From Paenibacillus sp. J23TS9 (GTDB lineage Bacteria; Bacillota; Bacilli; Paenibacillales; Paenibacillaceae): a DNA stretch of 64,000 bases. The translations under genes were made by a program, and so were the position numbers. Within the stretch, counting starts at the first letter, position 1. Every line of letters begins with the position of its first letter. Below are positions 9,585-18,843 of this stretch, in pieces. The stretch spans positions 2,356,001 through 2,420,000 of the forward strand of contig NZ_BOSG01000001.1 in NCBI RefSeq assembly GCF_018403225.1. Reading direction: 5' to 3'. The notes under the pieces were generated by a model. It was not told the origin of the DNA. It made no database searches and was given only the letters and a program-made list of their open reading frames with translations.

Positions 9585-10730
9585 TCATTCCCGGGACGGT
9601 ACCGGAATTTCCAATATTTCACCGGTGCTTTTGATTTTGGTGTTCACTGTGCATCGAAAGGTAACTTCTGGGTAAAGCTCATCCCAATTTATATTCTTCC
9701 ACTCTTTATAGCTGATGCTGTTGCGGACTTGTTTACCGAGACCGACATTGTCTGCCCGTTTGTCTTTCATGATATCCACCATGTCCTCCATTTTGTTAGA
9801 GATATACTTGGAAATACCCTGTTCAATAGTAATGATATCCTTATGATTATCTAAAAGTACATTTCCCGTATACTCCATAATATCTCCCTTGACTTCTAGA
9901 CACAGCTCAACCACAAATCCCCCGCTTCGTTTTCGCCACACTTTAAATTTCTTATCGCTGCTAACCGTGCCCAGCATAACAGCACCATCTGAATCGTTCT
10001 GATCGAGCTTGATATAAATTTCACCCTGTCTGTATTTGCCCCGAGACATGGCAAACAGCATATTATAGTCCGCGCTTAACTTACCGACATATTTGTCATC
10101 CTTAAACAAGGCAAGACCGTCAACAATCACATTGTCTCCTTTTTTCCGTACAATAGGAGCGACCGGATCGATCCCGTCATCCAGATAATCTCTTGTAAAT
10201 TGATATATGTTTACCTGCGGAATGTTTTGATTTTTCCAATTCTTCTCCAATAGATGGTCAACATATTGGCTGGTATTGGGGTGATTAGGGAATTGACTTC
10301 TTAATAATTCCTCTACAGAGCCATTCACGACCGTTATTTTAACCCGGGGTGATATCGAAGGATCCCGCACCAAATTTTCGATCAGCTTGCGGATTCCCTG
10401 ACTGGCCACATCCATACTGTACATCGTGTTTCGGAGCTGTCCGGATACAATATTCCGGCTGGTCTGTCTGGAAAGCTTGATTTTAGCTTCCTTGCTAGTT
10501 TCTGCTTCTGCTGTAATCAGCTCCTGTTTAACTTCACTTCCTCCTTCTCCCTGGTTAATAATGGCCGCGGTTACGTTCAGCTTTTGTTCATCATCAAGGT
10601 CATAACCAATGGTATGATCAATGGCCAGCTTTTCCAGAATTCTTTGGCTTTTGTTGCAGCCAGTCATTTGAAGAGCCATGCCAATAAGCATTACACATAC
10701 AATGAGCAGCTTTAAGACTCGCTTAGACAC
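9585..10730 (-). CDS. GerC-family spore germination lipoprotein
   Basis: C subunit of a germinant receptor, 381 residues, complete. The signal sequence ends in the lipobox QMTGC with Cys25 as the lipid-attachment site. The body follows the Ger(x)C pattern: an N-terminal domain with AIDHTIGYDLDDEQ and SRNIVSGQLRNTMYS, and a C-terminal domain with VDGLALFKDDKYVGKL. It is the last gene of an A-B-C operon and overlaps the gerB-type gene by 8 bases. It ends 5 bases from the strong convergent hairpin. It is much diverged from the truncated gerC at the left edge, so the two operons are not a recent duplication. Confidence 0.92.
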   Translation of the reverse strand: MSKRVLKLLIVCVMLIGMALQMTGCNKSQRILEKLAIDHTIGYDLDDEQKLNVTAAIINQGEGGSEVKQELITAEAETSKEAKIKLSRQTSRNIVSGQLRNTMYSMDVASQGIRKLIENLVRDPSISPRVKITVVNGSVEELLRSQFPNHPNTSQYVDHLLEKNWKNQNIPQVNIYQFTRDYLDDGIDPVAPIVRKKGDNVIVDGLALFKDDKYVGKLSADYNMLFAMSRGKYRQGEIYIKLDQNDSDGAVMLGTVSSDKKFKVWRKRSGGFVVELCLEVKGDIMEYTGNVLLDNHKDIITIEQGISKYISNKMEDMVDIMKDKRADNVGLGKQVRNSISYKEWKNINWDELYPEVTFRCTVNTKIKSTGEILEIPVPSRE

Positions 10731-11808
10731 GGCTCTTCACCCCCATTCGCCCTTGAATCAGCAGAAGCAGAATGAGAAATATAGGGAAAGCAAATGAAAA
10801 AGCCACTTCGCCATAGCTCAATATCTTGAGCCATAATTCCAGTTCATACAGCGTGTCTGGTAAAATCGAGAGCAGGAAAGTGATAAAGACGATAAACAAT
10901 GCCATTACATTGCGGTTCGCTTTGGGAAATACATGATGTACCGCTTCGCCTGCAGACCAAGTGTACATCGTGGAAGTTACCACGACCGTGAACAGCAGGA
11001 AGCTGAATAACATGTTCTCCAATCTTTCCACAAAAGGCAGCTGAATATATGCCAGCATGTCCAGCAGCGGGTAAATCATGATTTTCAATTGTCCCAGACT
11101 AAAAAAACCGAAGCTGATGAACACAAACGAGAAATAGGTCAACGTCGTCATGAGATTGCCGATTTGGACGGATCTCGTCCACTTCTTGGATCTGTCAGCG
11201 TATGGCATGACAAACAAAATCAGCTCATAACCCACAAAAGCGGCAAACATGTCTACAGCGCCTACGAGCATATCTCTTCCCCCCTTAAACACAAAAGGGG
11301 TCATACGTTCAAACTCAAAATCATTCGAAAAAGCAAACAATAAGAACACCATCCATAAGATCAAAAGCGAAAAAACAGTCGCAGCCTTGCTGATATTGTA
11401 AATTCCTTTGGTCACGAGAATTAAAACCAGAAGGTTAAAACAGCCCTGCAGCATTAAGGGAGAAGCCGTTGGGAAAGCAATGAGCTGAAATATATGGATG
11501 TATTGCTTTCCAACCAAACATCCGATGGCAGCCAGATAAGCAGAAAGTAATAGGTAGATGGGAATAACAATGAATCGTGGAATGGATTTTTCCATGATAT
11601 CAAAGACCGACATGCCGTTGCCCATCCGGTTGACGATAGAAATCAACACAATATTAATCGCAGCTACACAGCCTAGGATCAAAATGGACAGCCATCCATT
11701 CGTACCAAAGTAGACGGCTGCCTTTCTGGACAAACTCAGCGCTGACACGCCTGTTTGAATCATAAATACAAGTAAGGCGATATGGGTCGAATACAGTCTT
11801 TCCTTCAT
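10723..11808 (-). CDS. GerB-family spore germination permease-like protein
   Basis: B subunit of a germinant receptor, 361 residues with ten predicted hydrophobic helices. It belongs to the amino acid/polyamine/organocation transporter fold (Spore_permease). The N-terminal motif MIQTGVSALSL and the APYAD-like segment (VMPYADRSKK, about residue 200) fit the family. In B. subtilis the B subunit carries the germinant-binding pocket. The middle gene of the operon, it starts 13 bases after the gerA-type stop and overlaps gerC by 8 bases. Confidence 0.92.
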   Translation of the reverse strand: MKERLYSTHIALLVFMIQTGVSALSLSRKAAVYFGTNGWLSILILGCVAAINIVLISIVNRMGNGMSVFDIMEKSIPRFIVIPIYLLLSAYLAAIGCLVGKQYIHIFQLIAFPTASPLMLQGCFNLLVLILVTKGIYNISKAATVFSLLILWMVFLLFAFSNDFEFERMTPFVFKGGRDMLVGAVDMFAAFVGYELILFVMPYADRSKKWTRSVQIGNLMTTLTYFSFVFISFGFFSLGQLKIMIYPLLDMLAYIQLPFVERLENMLFSFLLFTVVVTSTMYTWSAGEAVHHVFPKANRNVMALFIVFITFLLSILPDTLYELELWLKILSYGEVAFSFAFPIFLILLLLIQGRMGVKSRV

Positions 11809-11821
11809 AGGACGCCTTCCT

Positions 11822-13240
11822 TTATCGTTTCATTTTATTACGCACCTTGTTATGAGTCCTTGATTGAGCGGGACGATCCTTCAGCATCCAGAACGGACCC
11901 CGGATGAAGCTATCCTTCCAATCCTGAAAATTCAGCGGCGCAATGGGTGTAATATACGAGGAACCCAAACTTGTAAGCTTGGAAAGATGTATCACCAGGA
12001 TGGATATCCCGATCATGAGCCCAAAATTCCCCCAGATTCCAGCCAAAATAATCAAGAAAAACCGGGCAAAGCGAATGGAGGCACTCATCACATAACTGGG
12101 GATGACAAAGGAAGCAATCGCTGATAAAGCCACAGCAATAATCAGAATATTACTCGTAAGCCCTGCCTGTACCGCTGCTTGTCCAATGACGATACCTCCA
12201 ACAATCCCTATCGTTTGGCCGATTTTACTGGGAAGACGCGCACCTGCCTCACGCAGCAGCTCAATCGTCACCTCCATAAGAAGCGCCTCAAACACAGGTG
12301 GAAACGGCACGCGGCTTCGTGATTCGATCAGGGTATATAGTAAATTTTCGGGTATCATCTCATAATGGTAGGTTGTAATGGCTACGTATACCGCTGTAAA
12401 GGTAATTGTGATGATAAAGGCGATATATCTCAGAATCCGGGTTGCTGTGCCAATAATCCAGCGTTGATAATAGTCATCCGGAGAGGTGAAAAATTCAAAT
12501 AGCGATGTTGGACCTGAAATCACCGAAGGACTTTCGTCCATAATGACCGCTACCCTTCCACTCGAAAGCTTGGAAACAATCAAATCAGGACGTTCCGTTG
12601 TCAAAAACAAAGGGAAAATCGTATTGGGATAATCATCGATGTGCTGAACAAGCATGTTACTGTCCGTAATGATGTCGACTTCAATATCACGGATCCGCTT
12701 AATCATTTCATTCACAAATTCCATATTAACGATCCCGTCAATATACAACACAAACACATCGCTTTTGGCCACTTCTCCCACAGACAGCTGAATGGCCTTT
12801 AGATGGGAGCTTTTCAGCTTACGGCGGATTAAGGACAAATTGGTAAATGCAGATTCTGTAAAGGCATCATGGGGACCGATGATGACTGCTTCCGTCTCTG
12901 ACTGCTCAATGGAGCGGCTGCTTGGACCGTACAGTGATACCAGATAAACCGATGATTCATGAAAAATAGCTGCGTCACCCTTAAGTATCCCCTCAATGAT
13001 TTCCTTGCTGCTAGAAGATGAGTTGAACCGGGAGTCCTTCAGGAGATGATCCAGTTCATCGGCTTGAACATTCGCAAAAGGCTGAAGAACCTCTCTCTCC
13101 ATGGCATCCTTGTCAATCAAATGGTCAAAATATACCATATCTGCGGATAACATCGGAAAATTCCGATGAATCAAATCGACACACTGTTCGAACTCATGCA
13201 GCACATACTCCAAAGTAATCGGCTTATGTTTTGCCGTCAT
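11822..13240 (-). CDS. GerA-family spore germination protein
   Basis: A subunit of a germinant receptor, 472 residues. The soluble N-terminal part has IIGPHDAFTESAFTNLSLIRRKL and TERPDLIVSKLSSGRVAVIMD-type family segments. The membrane part (about 280-440) includes FPPVFEALLMEVTIELLREAG. The start is ATG 13240, 8 bases after AAGGGGGGAG; an in-frame ATG 33 bases upstream is poorly placed. It heads the three-gene A-B-C operon. A sigma-G-like promoter lies 37-65 bases upstream, which would give forespore expression as expected for this family. Confidence 0.93.
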   Translation of the reverse strand: MTAKHKPITLEYVLHEFEQCVDLIHRNFPMLSADMVYFDHLIDKDAMEREVLQPFANVQADELDHLLKDSRFNSSSSSKEIIEGILKGDAAIFHESSVYLVSLYGPSSRSIEQSETEAVIIGPHDAFTESAFTNLSLIRRKLKSSHLKAIQLSVGEVAKSDVFVLYIDGIVNMEFVNEMIKRIRDIEVDIITDSNMLVQHIDDYPNTIFPLFLTTERPDLIVSKLSSGRVAVIMDESPSVISGPTSLFEFFTSPDDYYQRWIIGTATRILRYIAFIITITFTAVYVAITTYHYEMIPENLLYTLIESRSRVPFPPVFEALLMEVTIELLREAGARLPSKIGQTIGIVGGIVIGQAAVQAGLTSNILIIAVALSAIASFVIPSYVMSASIRFARFFLIILAGIWGNFGLMIGISILVIHLSKLTSLGSSYITPIAPLNFQDWKDSFIRGPFWMLKDRPAQSRTHNKVRNKMKR

Positions 13241-13276
13241 TCTGCCATCTCCCCCCTTGGAAACATTAGACAAGGT

Positions 13277-13305
13277 TAGTGTGCATAACAGCTGGAAAAA
13301 TATAC
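13277..13305 (-). promoter_or_regulatory. Candidate sigma-G promoter of the gerABC operon
   Basis: On the minus strand GTATA (13301-13305) fits the gHATR -35 of sigma-G. It is separated by 17 bases from CACACTA (13277-13283), one mismatch from CATACTA. The predicted start is about 13270, just ahead of the gerA ribosome site. Inferred only from consensus. Confidence 0.4.
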
Positions 13306-13340
13306 GTTTGCGTTTATCTCTATATCACTTCATTACTTAT

Positions 13341-13369
13341 AAAAAAAAGACCGCAGCAGGGCTGCGATC
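13341..13369 (-). terminator. Terminator of the padR-like gene
   Basis: GACCGCAGC (13349-13357) / GCTGCGATC (13361-13369) with a 3-base loop and one wobble pair. Eight A on the plus strand (13341-13348) give the U tract for the minus-strand transcript. Confidence 0.85.
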
Positions 13370-13396
13370 TTTACATAAGTCAAGTTCTATGCCATT

Positions 13397-13921
13397 TTAT
13401 ACCGCGGATTCATTCTCCAGTTCCTGTATGGTTTGAATCAGAAACGTTCGGTTGCATTCAAGCAAAGCCAGTCTATGCCGGAAGGAAAGATTCACTCCAA
13501 TTCCCTCTTCGTGTGAAGGGATCGAGGAGCAGGCCTCAATCAACTGATTCATTTTCTCCAGTTTGATTTTAAGAAGCTCCTTGGCGTCTTTCCGTGAAAG
13601 ATGATCTATAAACATTAAACCGATCTCTCCTGCCGGAGTTACATTTTCTGCATGGGCCAGAGATGAGCGAAGCAGATCGTAAAAAAGCTCTCTGCCGCGA
13701 TCCGTGATGGAATAAATTTGTCTGGGCGGCCGGTTACCTTCCTGTTCCACTGTAACATCTACGCATCCTTGTTTATCCAACCGTTTTAAGATAGAATATG
13801 CCGTCGCTTTCTTCATATCGGACACTTGTCCCAAATTCCGTTCAATAAAATCATTAATTTGATAACCATGCTGGCTTTGAGTCATTAGCAGACCCAAAAC
13901 AAGCAGTTCACGTTCATCCAT
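13397..13921 (-). CDS. PadR-family transcriptional regulator
   Basis: Repressor-type regulator of 174 residues. The winged helix at residues 5-85 has the PadR pattern LLVLGLLMTQSQHGYQI, TAYSILKRLDKQG and RQIYSITDRGRELF. A C-terminal helical dimerisation part follows (about 95-174). The start at ATG 13921 is preceded by AAGGGG; longer in-frame starts would run through the promoter. The promoter region holds a CTAGT-N13-ACTAG dyad over the spacer and -10 box, which suggests autorepression. No obvious target gene is adjacent; PadR regulators often control transporters or phenolic-acid genes elsewhere. Confidence 0.88.
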   Translation of the reverse strand: MDERELLVLGLLMTQSQHGYQINDFIERNLGQVSDMKKATAYSILKRLDKQGCVDVTVEQEGNRPPRQIYSITDRGRELFYDLLRSSLAHAENVTPAGEIGLMFIDHLSRKDAKELLKIKLEKMNQLIEACSSIPSHEEGIGVNLSFRHRLALLECNRTFLIQTIQELENESAV

Positions 13922-13952
13922 ATCAAAGACCCCTTCGATTCTTATGCTACTA

Positions 13953-13983
13953 CTAGTATAGTCATACCTGACTAGAAGGTCAA
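13953..13983 (-). promoter_or_regulatory. Sigma-A promoter with dyad operator for padR
   Basis: Minus strand TTGACC (13978-13983), 17-base spacer, TATACT (13955-13960). The inverted repeat CTAGT (13953-13957)/ACTAG (13971-13975) overlaps the -10 and spacer, a position where a bound repressor would block RNA polymerase. Confidence 0.7.
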
Positions 13984-14028
13984 AAATTTGTTGCTCTAAT
14001 CCCAGAATGTATAGTCGCTGCCAATAAG

Positions 14029-14059
14029 AAGAGGAGCCGATGATCAATCGGCTCCTCTT
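14029..14059 (-). terminator. Terminator of the hybrid kinase gene
   Basis: Perfect 13-bp stem AAGAGGAGCCGAT (14029-14041) / ATCGGCTCCTCTT (14047-14059), loop GATCA. It sits 10 bases past the kinase stop. Confidence 0.85.
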
Positions 14060-14069
14060 TTAGTTCTTT

Positions 14070-16838
14070 TTATTCCATTTGGGATTTGGTCAACCATACC
14101 TTCATCCGTGAGATAACCTCGTTGATATTTAGCGGTTTGCTCAGATAATCCGAGGCACCAGCCGCCAAACATTTATCTTTATCTTCCTTCATTGCTTTAG
14201 CAGTTAACGCAAGGATCGGCAGTTCCGTTAAGTCCAGCGTATTGCGGATATTTTTCATCGTTTGATACCCATCCATTTCAGGCATCATGATGTCCATTAG
14301 GATAATGGAAATATCAGGATCAGTTTGCAGGATATCAAGGCATTCATAGCCGTTCTGAGCCGTAAGAACATGCATATTATATCTCTCTAGCGCATTCGCC
14401 AAAGCGTAAACATTCCGTATATCATCGTCGACAACAAGCACTTTTTTACCTTCAAAAAGCTCGGTCTCCTCAAGGAACAATGGTTCCTGTTCAACCATGC
14501 TTTGTCCTAACGGCTTGCCGCCAGTTTCCTCTGGCTTATAAGACCATGCCGCTTGTGACGCCGCGCCAGGAGCGGCTCCAACAGCCGCTTCGGACTGCAT
14601 CAGGATCATAGGCGAAACATCAACATGCTCTGTTTCACAAGGCAGATACAACGTAAAGGTGCTGCCGATACCCGGTACACTTTCCACAGTCAGCTCGCCG
14701 CCAAGCAGCTTGGCAAATTGCTGGGATATGGACAATCCAAGTCCCGTACCTCCAAATTTCCGCGCTGTCGCACCATCAGCCTGCTTAAAGGCTTCAAATA
14801 TCATGTTCTGCTTGTCTTCCGAAATTCCGATTCCCGTATCCCTTACAGCAAAAGCGAGCGTTTCTGTCGGAATAGAGAATCCTTTCGTTGTAACCGAATC
14901 AAGCTTGTATATATTTAGGCTGACTTCCCCGCGTTCTGTGAATTTGAAAGCGTTCGAGAGCAGATTTCTAATAATCTGATGAAGTCTGAGCTCATCGCTA
15001 TAAAAAATATCAGGAACATTCGGAGCAATTTCATATCTGAATTGAAGTGATTTGAACTCCGCTGTTTTACCAAAATAACGTTCCATGGACTCCGGTAGTT
15101 CAGACATATTCACAGCAGATATTTCAAGCTGGATTTTACCCGCCTCTACCTTGGAAAGATCCAAAATATCATTGATCAGATGAAGAAGGTCTGTGCCCGA
15201 TGAATTGATCACCGATGCATAATTGGCCTCTTCTTCGGTCAGATTGCCTGTCCGGTTTTCCGCAAGAATCTGGGATAGAATTAACATGCTGTTCAGCGGT
15301 GTACGCAGCTCATGAGACATATTCGCCAGGAACTCCGATTTATAATTGGAGCTGGTTTCCAGCTGCCCTGCGTACTTCTCCAGCTCGACCGCAGCATTCT
15401 GTGCCTGATCCTTCTGGATTTCCAGCTTTTCATTCATCGATTGCAGCTCATCTGTCTGCATTTGCAGTTCCTCAGACTGTACCTGCAGCTCCTCCGTTTG
15501 AACCTGCAGCTCTTCCGACTGTGATTGAAGCTCCTCATTTAAGGTCTGCGATTCCATATAGAGACGCTGGATTTCCATTCGGTTTATAACGCTGTGCATC
15601 GTGCCGCTTGCCGTTTCCACCAACTGTTTGAACATCTCCATCTGATGTGCATCCAGCTTGTCCAGCGCTGCAACCTCGACAACTGCCAATGTTGTTCCTT
15701 CATATATAAAAGGCGCCACTACCACAAATGAAGGCGCAGTACTGCCAAGCCCCGAAGATATCCGTATGTAATGATCGGGGATATGATCTAATTTAATTAT
15801 TTTCCGATCTTTGGCACATTGCCCGACCAGGCCTTCTCCCCAGGCAATGGAGTGTTTTGCTGTCTTTTCATTTTGACCCGCATAAGAAGCAGAGATGACA
15901 AGCTCTTCATGCTGAGCTGCGTATAATACGACATATGGTACACCGAGTACTGCTGCCAATCGGTCAACGAATTGCTCACTCAGGCTTCTCAAAGTGGATT
16001 CATTCTGAAGAAGCGTGGACATCGAAGCGACTTCATCTTTAAGTTCTCCTTGCTTCTGTACGACCTCAAGCAATTCATTGGTCGTGCGTCCGAGATCTGC
16101 AATTTCATCATTCGTACGAACCTGTATTCTTGTGTCCAGACTGCCGCCGGCAGCCATTTCTTTAATCGTTCGAGTCACGTCTTTAATAATCGTAACAATG
16201 TTTCTTGAGATGGTAACAGCCACCATAATGGAAAGGACTGCAACGATAACCCACAGAATATAAATCGTCGTAATGAGCTTTTCATTACTATCTTCCAAGC
16301 TTTGCACTCGCTCGATAGTAAGTGCCTTTTCCGTTGCCAGGAAAGAATTGAACTTGTTACGGATCGAATCCATAGTTTCCTTACCCGGGTCCTTACTAAA
16401 AAACTGTTTAACTTCATCTTCCCTGCCGTTTTTCTTCATGTCAATTACGGGTTTACCGGCAGTTTCTATCCATTTTTCTATACTTTGACGGATATCTTTA
16501 AGATTCTCCTGCTGAGAAGGATTATCAGTCAATAGCAGGTAGAGATTGTTATAATTCGTTTCCCAGGCAGAACTCGCCTGATTGTAGGGCTCAAGATATG
16601 ATGAATCTCCGGTTATGGCATATCCCCGCTGACCAGTCTCCATATCGAGGAGCGATTTTTCCACACTGTTTGCCAGATCATGAACCTCTATATCGTGTTG
16701 GCTTATAAAATCGGTCTCATGCTGCAGCGATGCAACCCTGTTCGTAACGACGAGCAGAAATACAGCGACACAGATCAATATAAATATATAACCAAGTGTG
16801 ATCTTCGAGCCAATGTTCAACTTCATCTTCTTTCGCAA
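14070..16838 (-). CDS. Hybrid histidine kinase (CHASE3-HAMP-GAF-HisKA-HATPase-REC)
   Basis: Sensor kinase of about 920 residues (numbering here from the in-frame ATG at 16865). Order: TM helix 25-42; CHASE3-like ectodomain 45-190 (DMETGQRGYAITGD); TM 199-220; HAMP 220-272; GAF 290-430; a coiled coil of repeated EELQxQ heptads 440-505; HisKA with H518 in NMSHELRTPLNSM; HATPase with a GTGLGLSIS G2 box; and a C-terminal receiver with phospho-acceptor D858 (LMDIMMPEMDG). No DNA-binding domain is present, so it probably passes phosphate onward or acts through its own receiver. TTG 16838 is 6 bases after GGGGGG and is preferred; ATG 16826 and ATG 16865 are alternatives. Confidence 0.9.
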   Translation of the reverse strand: MRKKMKLNIGSKITLGYIFILICVAVFLLVVTNRVASLQHETDFISQHDIEVHDLANSVEKSLLDMETGQRGYAITGDSSYLEPYNQASSAWETNYNNLYLLLTDNPSQQENLKDIRQSIEKWIETAGKPVIDMKKNGREDEVKQFFSKDPGKETMDSIRNKFNSFLATEKALTIERVQSLEDSNEKLITTIYILWVIVAVLSIMVAVTISRNIVTIIKDVTRTIKEMAAGGSLDTRIQVRTNDEIADLGRTTNELLEVVQKQGELKDEVASMSTLLQNESTLRSLSEQFVDRLAAVLGVPYVVLYAAQHEELVISASYAGQNEKTAKHSIAWGEGLVGQCAKDRKIIKLDHIPDHYIRISSGLGSTAPSFVVVAPFIYEGTTLAVVEVAALDKLDAHQMEMFKQLVETASGTMHSVINRMEIQRLYMESQTLNEELQSQSEELQVQTEELQVQSEELQMQTDELQSMNEKLEIQKDQAQNAAVELEKYAGQLETSSNYKSEFLANMSHELRTPLNSMLILSQILAENRTGNLTEEEANYASVINSSGTDLLHLINDILDLSKVEAGKIQLEISAVNMSELPESMERYFGKTAEFKSLQFRYEIAPNVPDIFYSDELRLHQIIRNLLSNAFKFTERGEVSLNIYKLDSVTTKGFSIPTETLAFAVRDTGIGISEDKQNMIFEAFKQADGATARKFGGTGLGLSISQQFAKLLGGELTVESVPGIGSTFTLYLPCETEHVDVSPMILMQSEAAVGAAPGAASQAAWSYKPEETGGKPLGQSMVEQEPLFLEETELFEGKKVLVVDDDIRNVYALANALERYNMHVLTAQNGYECLDILQTDPDISIILMDIMMPEMDGYQTMKNIRNTLDLTELPILALTAKAMKEDKDKCLAAGASDYLSKPLNINEVISRMKVWLTKSQME

Positions 16839-16883
16839 CTCTAGCCCCCCGTCCCCCTGTATCATCTGAAAGCTTACTGCAAT

Positions 16884-16912
16884 ATTTTAGTAGTTGTGAT
16901 ACGAATAATCAA
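16884..16912 (-). promoter_or_regulatory. Candidate sigma-A promoter of the hybrid kinase
   Basis: Minus strand TTGATT (16907-16912), 17 bases, TAAAAT (16884-16889), placed about 45 bases ahead of the start codon. Confidence 0.5.
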
Positions 16913-17005
16913 CAGTTATGTAATCTATGGCGCAAAACTGCTATATAGAAAGTCTACCACTGTTTTATATGTAAGTATAATTATATCTTCATTATAGTAT
17001 AGAAA

Positions 17006-17038
17006 AAACCTGTTCAGGAGAAAGTCCCAAACAGGTTT
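17006..17038 (-). terminator. Terminator of the TrpXYZ-type ABC operon
   Basis: AAACCTGTT (17006-17014) / AACAGGTTT (17030-17038). On the minus strand the stem runs straight into a run of six U. Confidence 0.85.
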
Positions 17039-17064
17039 GTTTTCTGATTCAATGAATGATATGA

Positions 17065-17859
17065 CTAGGCAAGTACCATCCTGTCATCAGATAGCTTATG
17101 ACCGCTGATTCTTGCAAATTCACCAAGCAGCTCCTCGACCGTCAAACTCTTCTTACGCTGCTCATCAATGTCCAGAATAATCTGTCCTTTGTCCATCATA
17201 ATCAGACGATTGCCAAGACGGATGGCCTGCTCCATGTTATGCGTGACCATCAACGTTGTCAGCTTCATCTCGCGTACGATAGATTCCGTTAAACGTGTAA
17301 TCAGCTCGGCACGGGCCGGATCAAGCGCTGCGGTGTGTTCATCCAGCAGCAGGATATCGGGCTGCGTAAAGGTCGCCATCAGCAGACTGAGTGCCTGACG
17401 TTCCCCGCCTGACAAAAGGCCGACTTTGGCGCGAAGTCGATTCTCGAGTCCAATACCGAGCCGCTCGAGAGATTCGCGGAACATCTGTCTGCGGCTCGCT
17501 TTGATACTCATCTTGAGCCCACGGCGCTTGCCTCTGGCGAAGGCCATCGCCAGATTTTCCTCGATCGTCATATGGGGCGCCGTTCCGGCCATTGGATCCT
17601 GAAATACTCTTCCGATCCACCGGCTGCGCTGGTATTCAGGAAGATGGCTGATGATTTTCCCATCAATCATGACGTCACCCGCATCCGGCTTCATGACACC
17701 CGAGATGATATTCATGAGGGTAGATTTACCGGCTCCGTTACTGCCGATCAGCGTAATGAAATCTCCGGGACGCAGGTTAACGTTAATATGATTCAATGCG
17801 ATTTTCTCATCGGGTGAGCCCGGATTAAACAACTTGGATACCTGTTTGATTTCAAGCAT
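17065..17859 (-). CDS. ABC transporter ATP-binding protein (TrpZ type)
   Basis: ATPase of 264 residues for the importer encoded just upstream. Walker A is GSNGAGKST (residues 39-47). The Q loop is FQDP, the signature LSGGERQALSL and Walker B DILLLDEHTA, followed by the H loop TLMVTHNMEQA. The start at ATG 17859 follows AGGAGGTGATC with 8-base spacing and overlaps the permease stop by 8 bases. The unit matches the tryptophan/tyrosine (TrpXYZ-like) ABC family, in which each component is a single gene. The ligand is inferred from family only. Confidence 0.9.
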   Translation of the reverse strand: MLEIKQVSKLFNPGSPDEKIALNHINVNLRPGDFITLIGSNGAGKSTLMNIISGVMKPDAGDVMIDGKIISHLPEYQRSRWIGRVFQDPMAGTAPHMTIEENLAMAFARGKRRGLKMSIKASRRQMFRESLERLGIGLENRLRAKVGLLSGGERQALSLLMATFTQPDILLLDEHTAALDPARAELITRLTESIVREMKLTTLMVTHNMEQAIRLGNRLIMMDKGQIILDIDEQRKKSLTVEELLGEFARISGHKLSDDRMVLA

Positions 17860-18769
17860 GGAGATCACCTCCTGCTGTACTTTTAGGGATAACACCCGTC
17901 AGTTCGGCTGTGCGTCTCTTCGCCAGCTTCTTCTGTTTGATCGCCCGGCTTGCGGACGGGAACACCAGTGCAAAGATAACGATAATGGCGGTAATCAGCT
18001 TCAAATCCGAAGCATCCAGCCATTCCACCCGAAGCGCGAAGGCTACCACGATACGATAGACGACGGATCCTAATACGACTGCAATCGTTGCATGAATGAC
18101 GTTCCGAGCACCAAAAATCGCTTCACCGATAATAACGGAAGCCAGACCGATGACGATCATGCCGATTCCCATGCTGCTGTCGGCAAAGCCGGATAACTGA
18201 GTGATCAGCGCACCCGACAGAGCAACGAGGCCATTCGCAAGGCTGACTCCGACGATTTTGGTCGTGTCCGTATTGGCGCCTAAACTCCGAATCATCCGGT
18301 CATTATCCCCTGTCGCCCGCAGCGCAAGCCCGAGATCCGTATGCAGGAACCAGTTCATAAGCAGCAGAACGATAATCACAAAAAGCGGGATCAAAATCCA
18401 TGGATTGATATTAAACACAGTATTTTCATCCATGATTGCGACGTTAGGTTTGCCCAGAATCCTCATATTAATGGAATATAGAGCGATCATCATCAATATC
18501 CCCGATAACAGCCCGTTAATCTTGCCTTTGGTATGCAGCAGGCCTGTGCATGCACCAGCCGCGACTCCTCCAAGGAAACCTGCGAGGCTTGCAAACCAGG
18601 CATTATAACCATGGGAGATCATCACCGCCGCGATCGCACCGCCAGTTGTGAAGCTTCCATCGACGGTTAAATCCGGAAAATCGAGGATCCGATAGGTAAT
18701 ATATACCCCAAGTGCCATCAAAGCATAGAGCAAACCAAGTTCAATCGCACCCAAGAATGAGCTTAACAT
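17852..18769 (-). CDS. ABC transporter permease (TrpY type, BPD_transp_2 family)
   Basis: Integral membrane permease of 305 residues with about eight hydrophobic helices. It begins GAIELGLLYALMALGVYITY, typical of the permease family shared by branched-chain amino acid, ribose and TrpY transporters. The motif DFPDLTVDGSF and the loop GLALRATGDNDRMIRSLGAN (the EAA-like coupling region) are clear. It follows the binding-protein gene and precedes the ATPase with 8-base overlap, forming one operon. Confidence 0.9.
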   Translation of the reverse strand: MLSSFLGAIELGLLYALMALGVYITYRILDFPDLTVDGSFTTGGAIAAVMISHGYNAWFASLAGFLGGVAAGACTGLLHTKGKINGLLSGILMMIALYSINMRILGKPNVAIMDENTVFNINPWILIPLFVIIVLLLMNWFLHTDLGLALRATGDNDRMIRSLGANTDTTKIVGVSLANGLVALSGALITQLSGFADSSMGIGMIVIGLASVIIGEAIFGARNVIHATIAVVLGSVVYRIVVAFALRVEWLDASDLKLITAIIVIFALVFPSASRAIKQKKLAKRRTAELTGVIPKSTAGGDLHA

Positions 18770-18843
18770 GATGAATTCCTCCTTATGACATGAAAGGAGT
18801 GGACGAAGGATATCGCCACTCCTCTATAACAATTCCCCACTGC

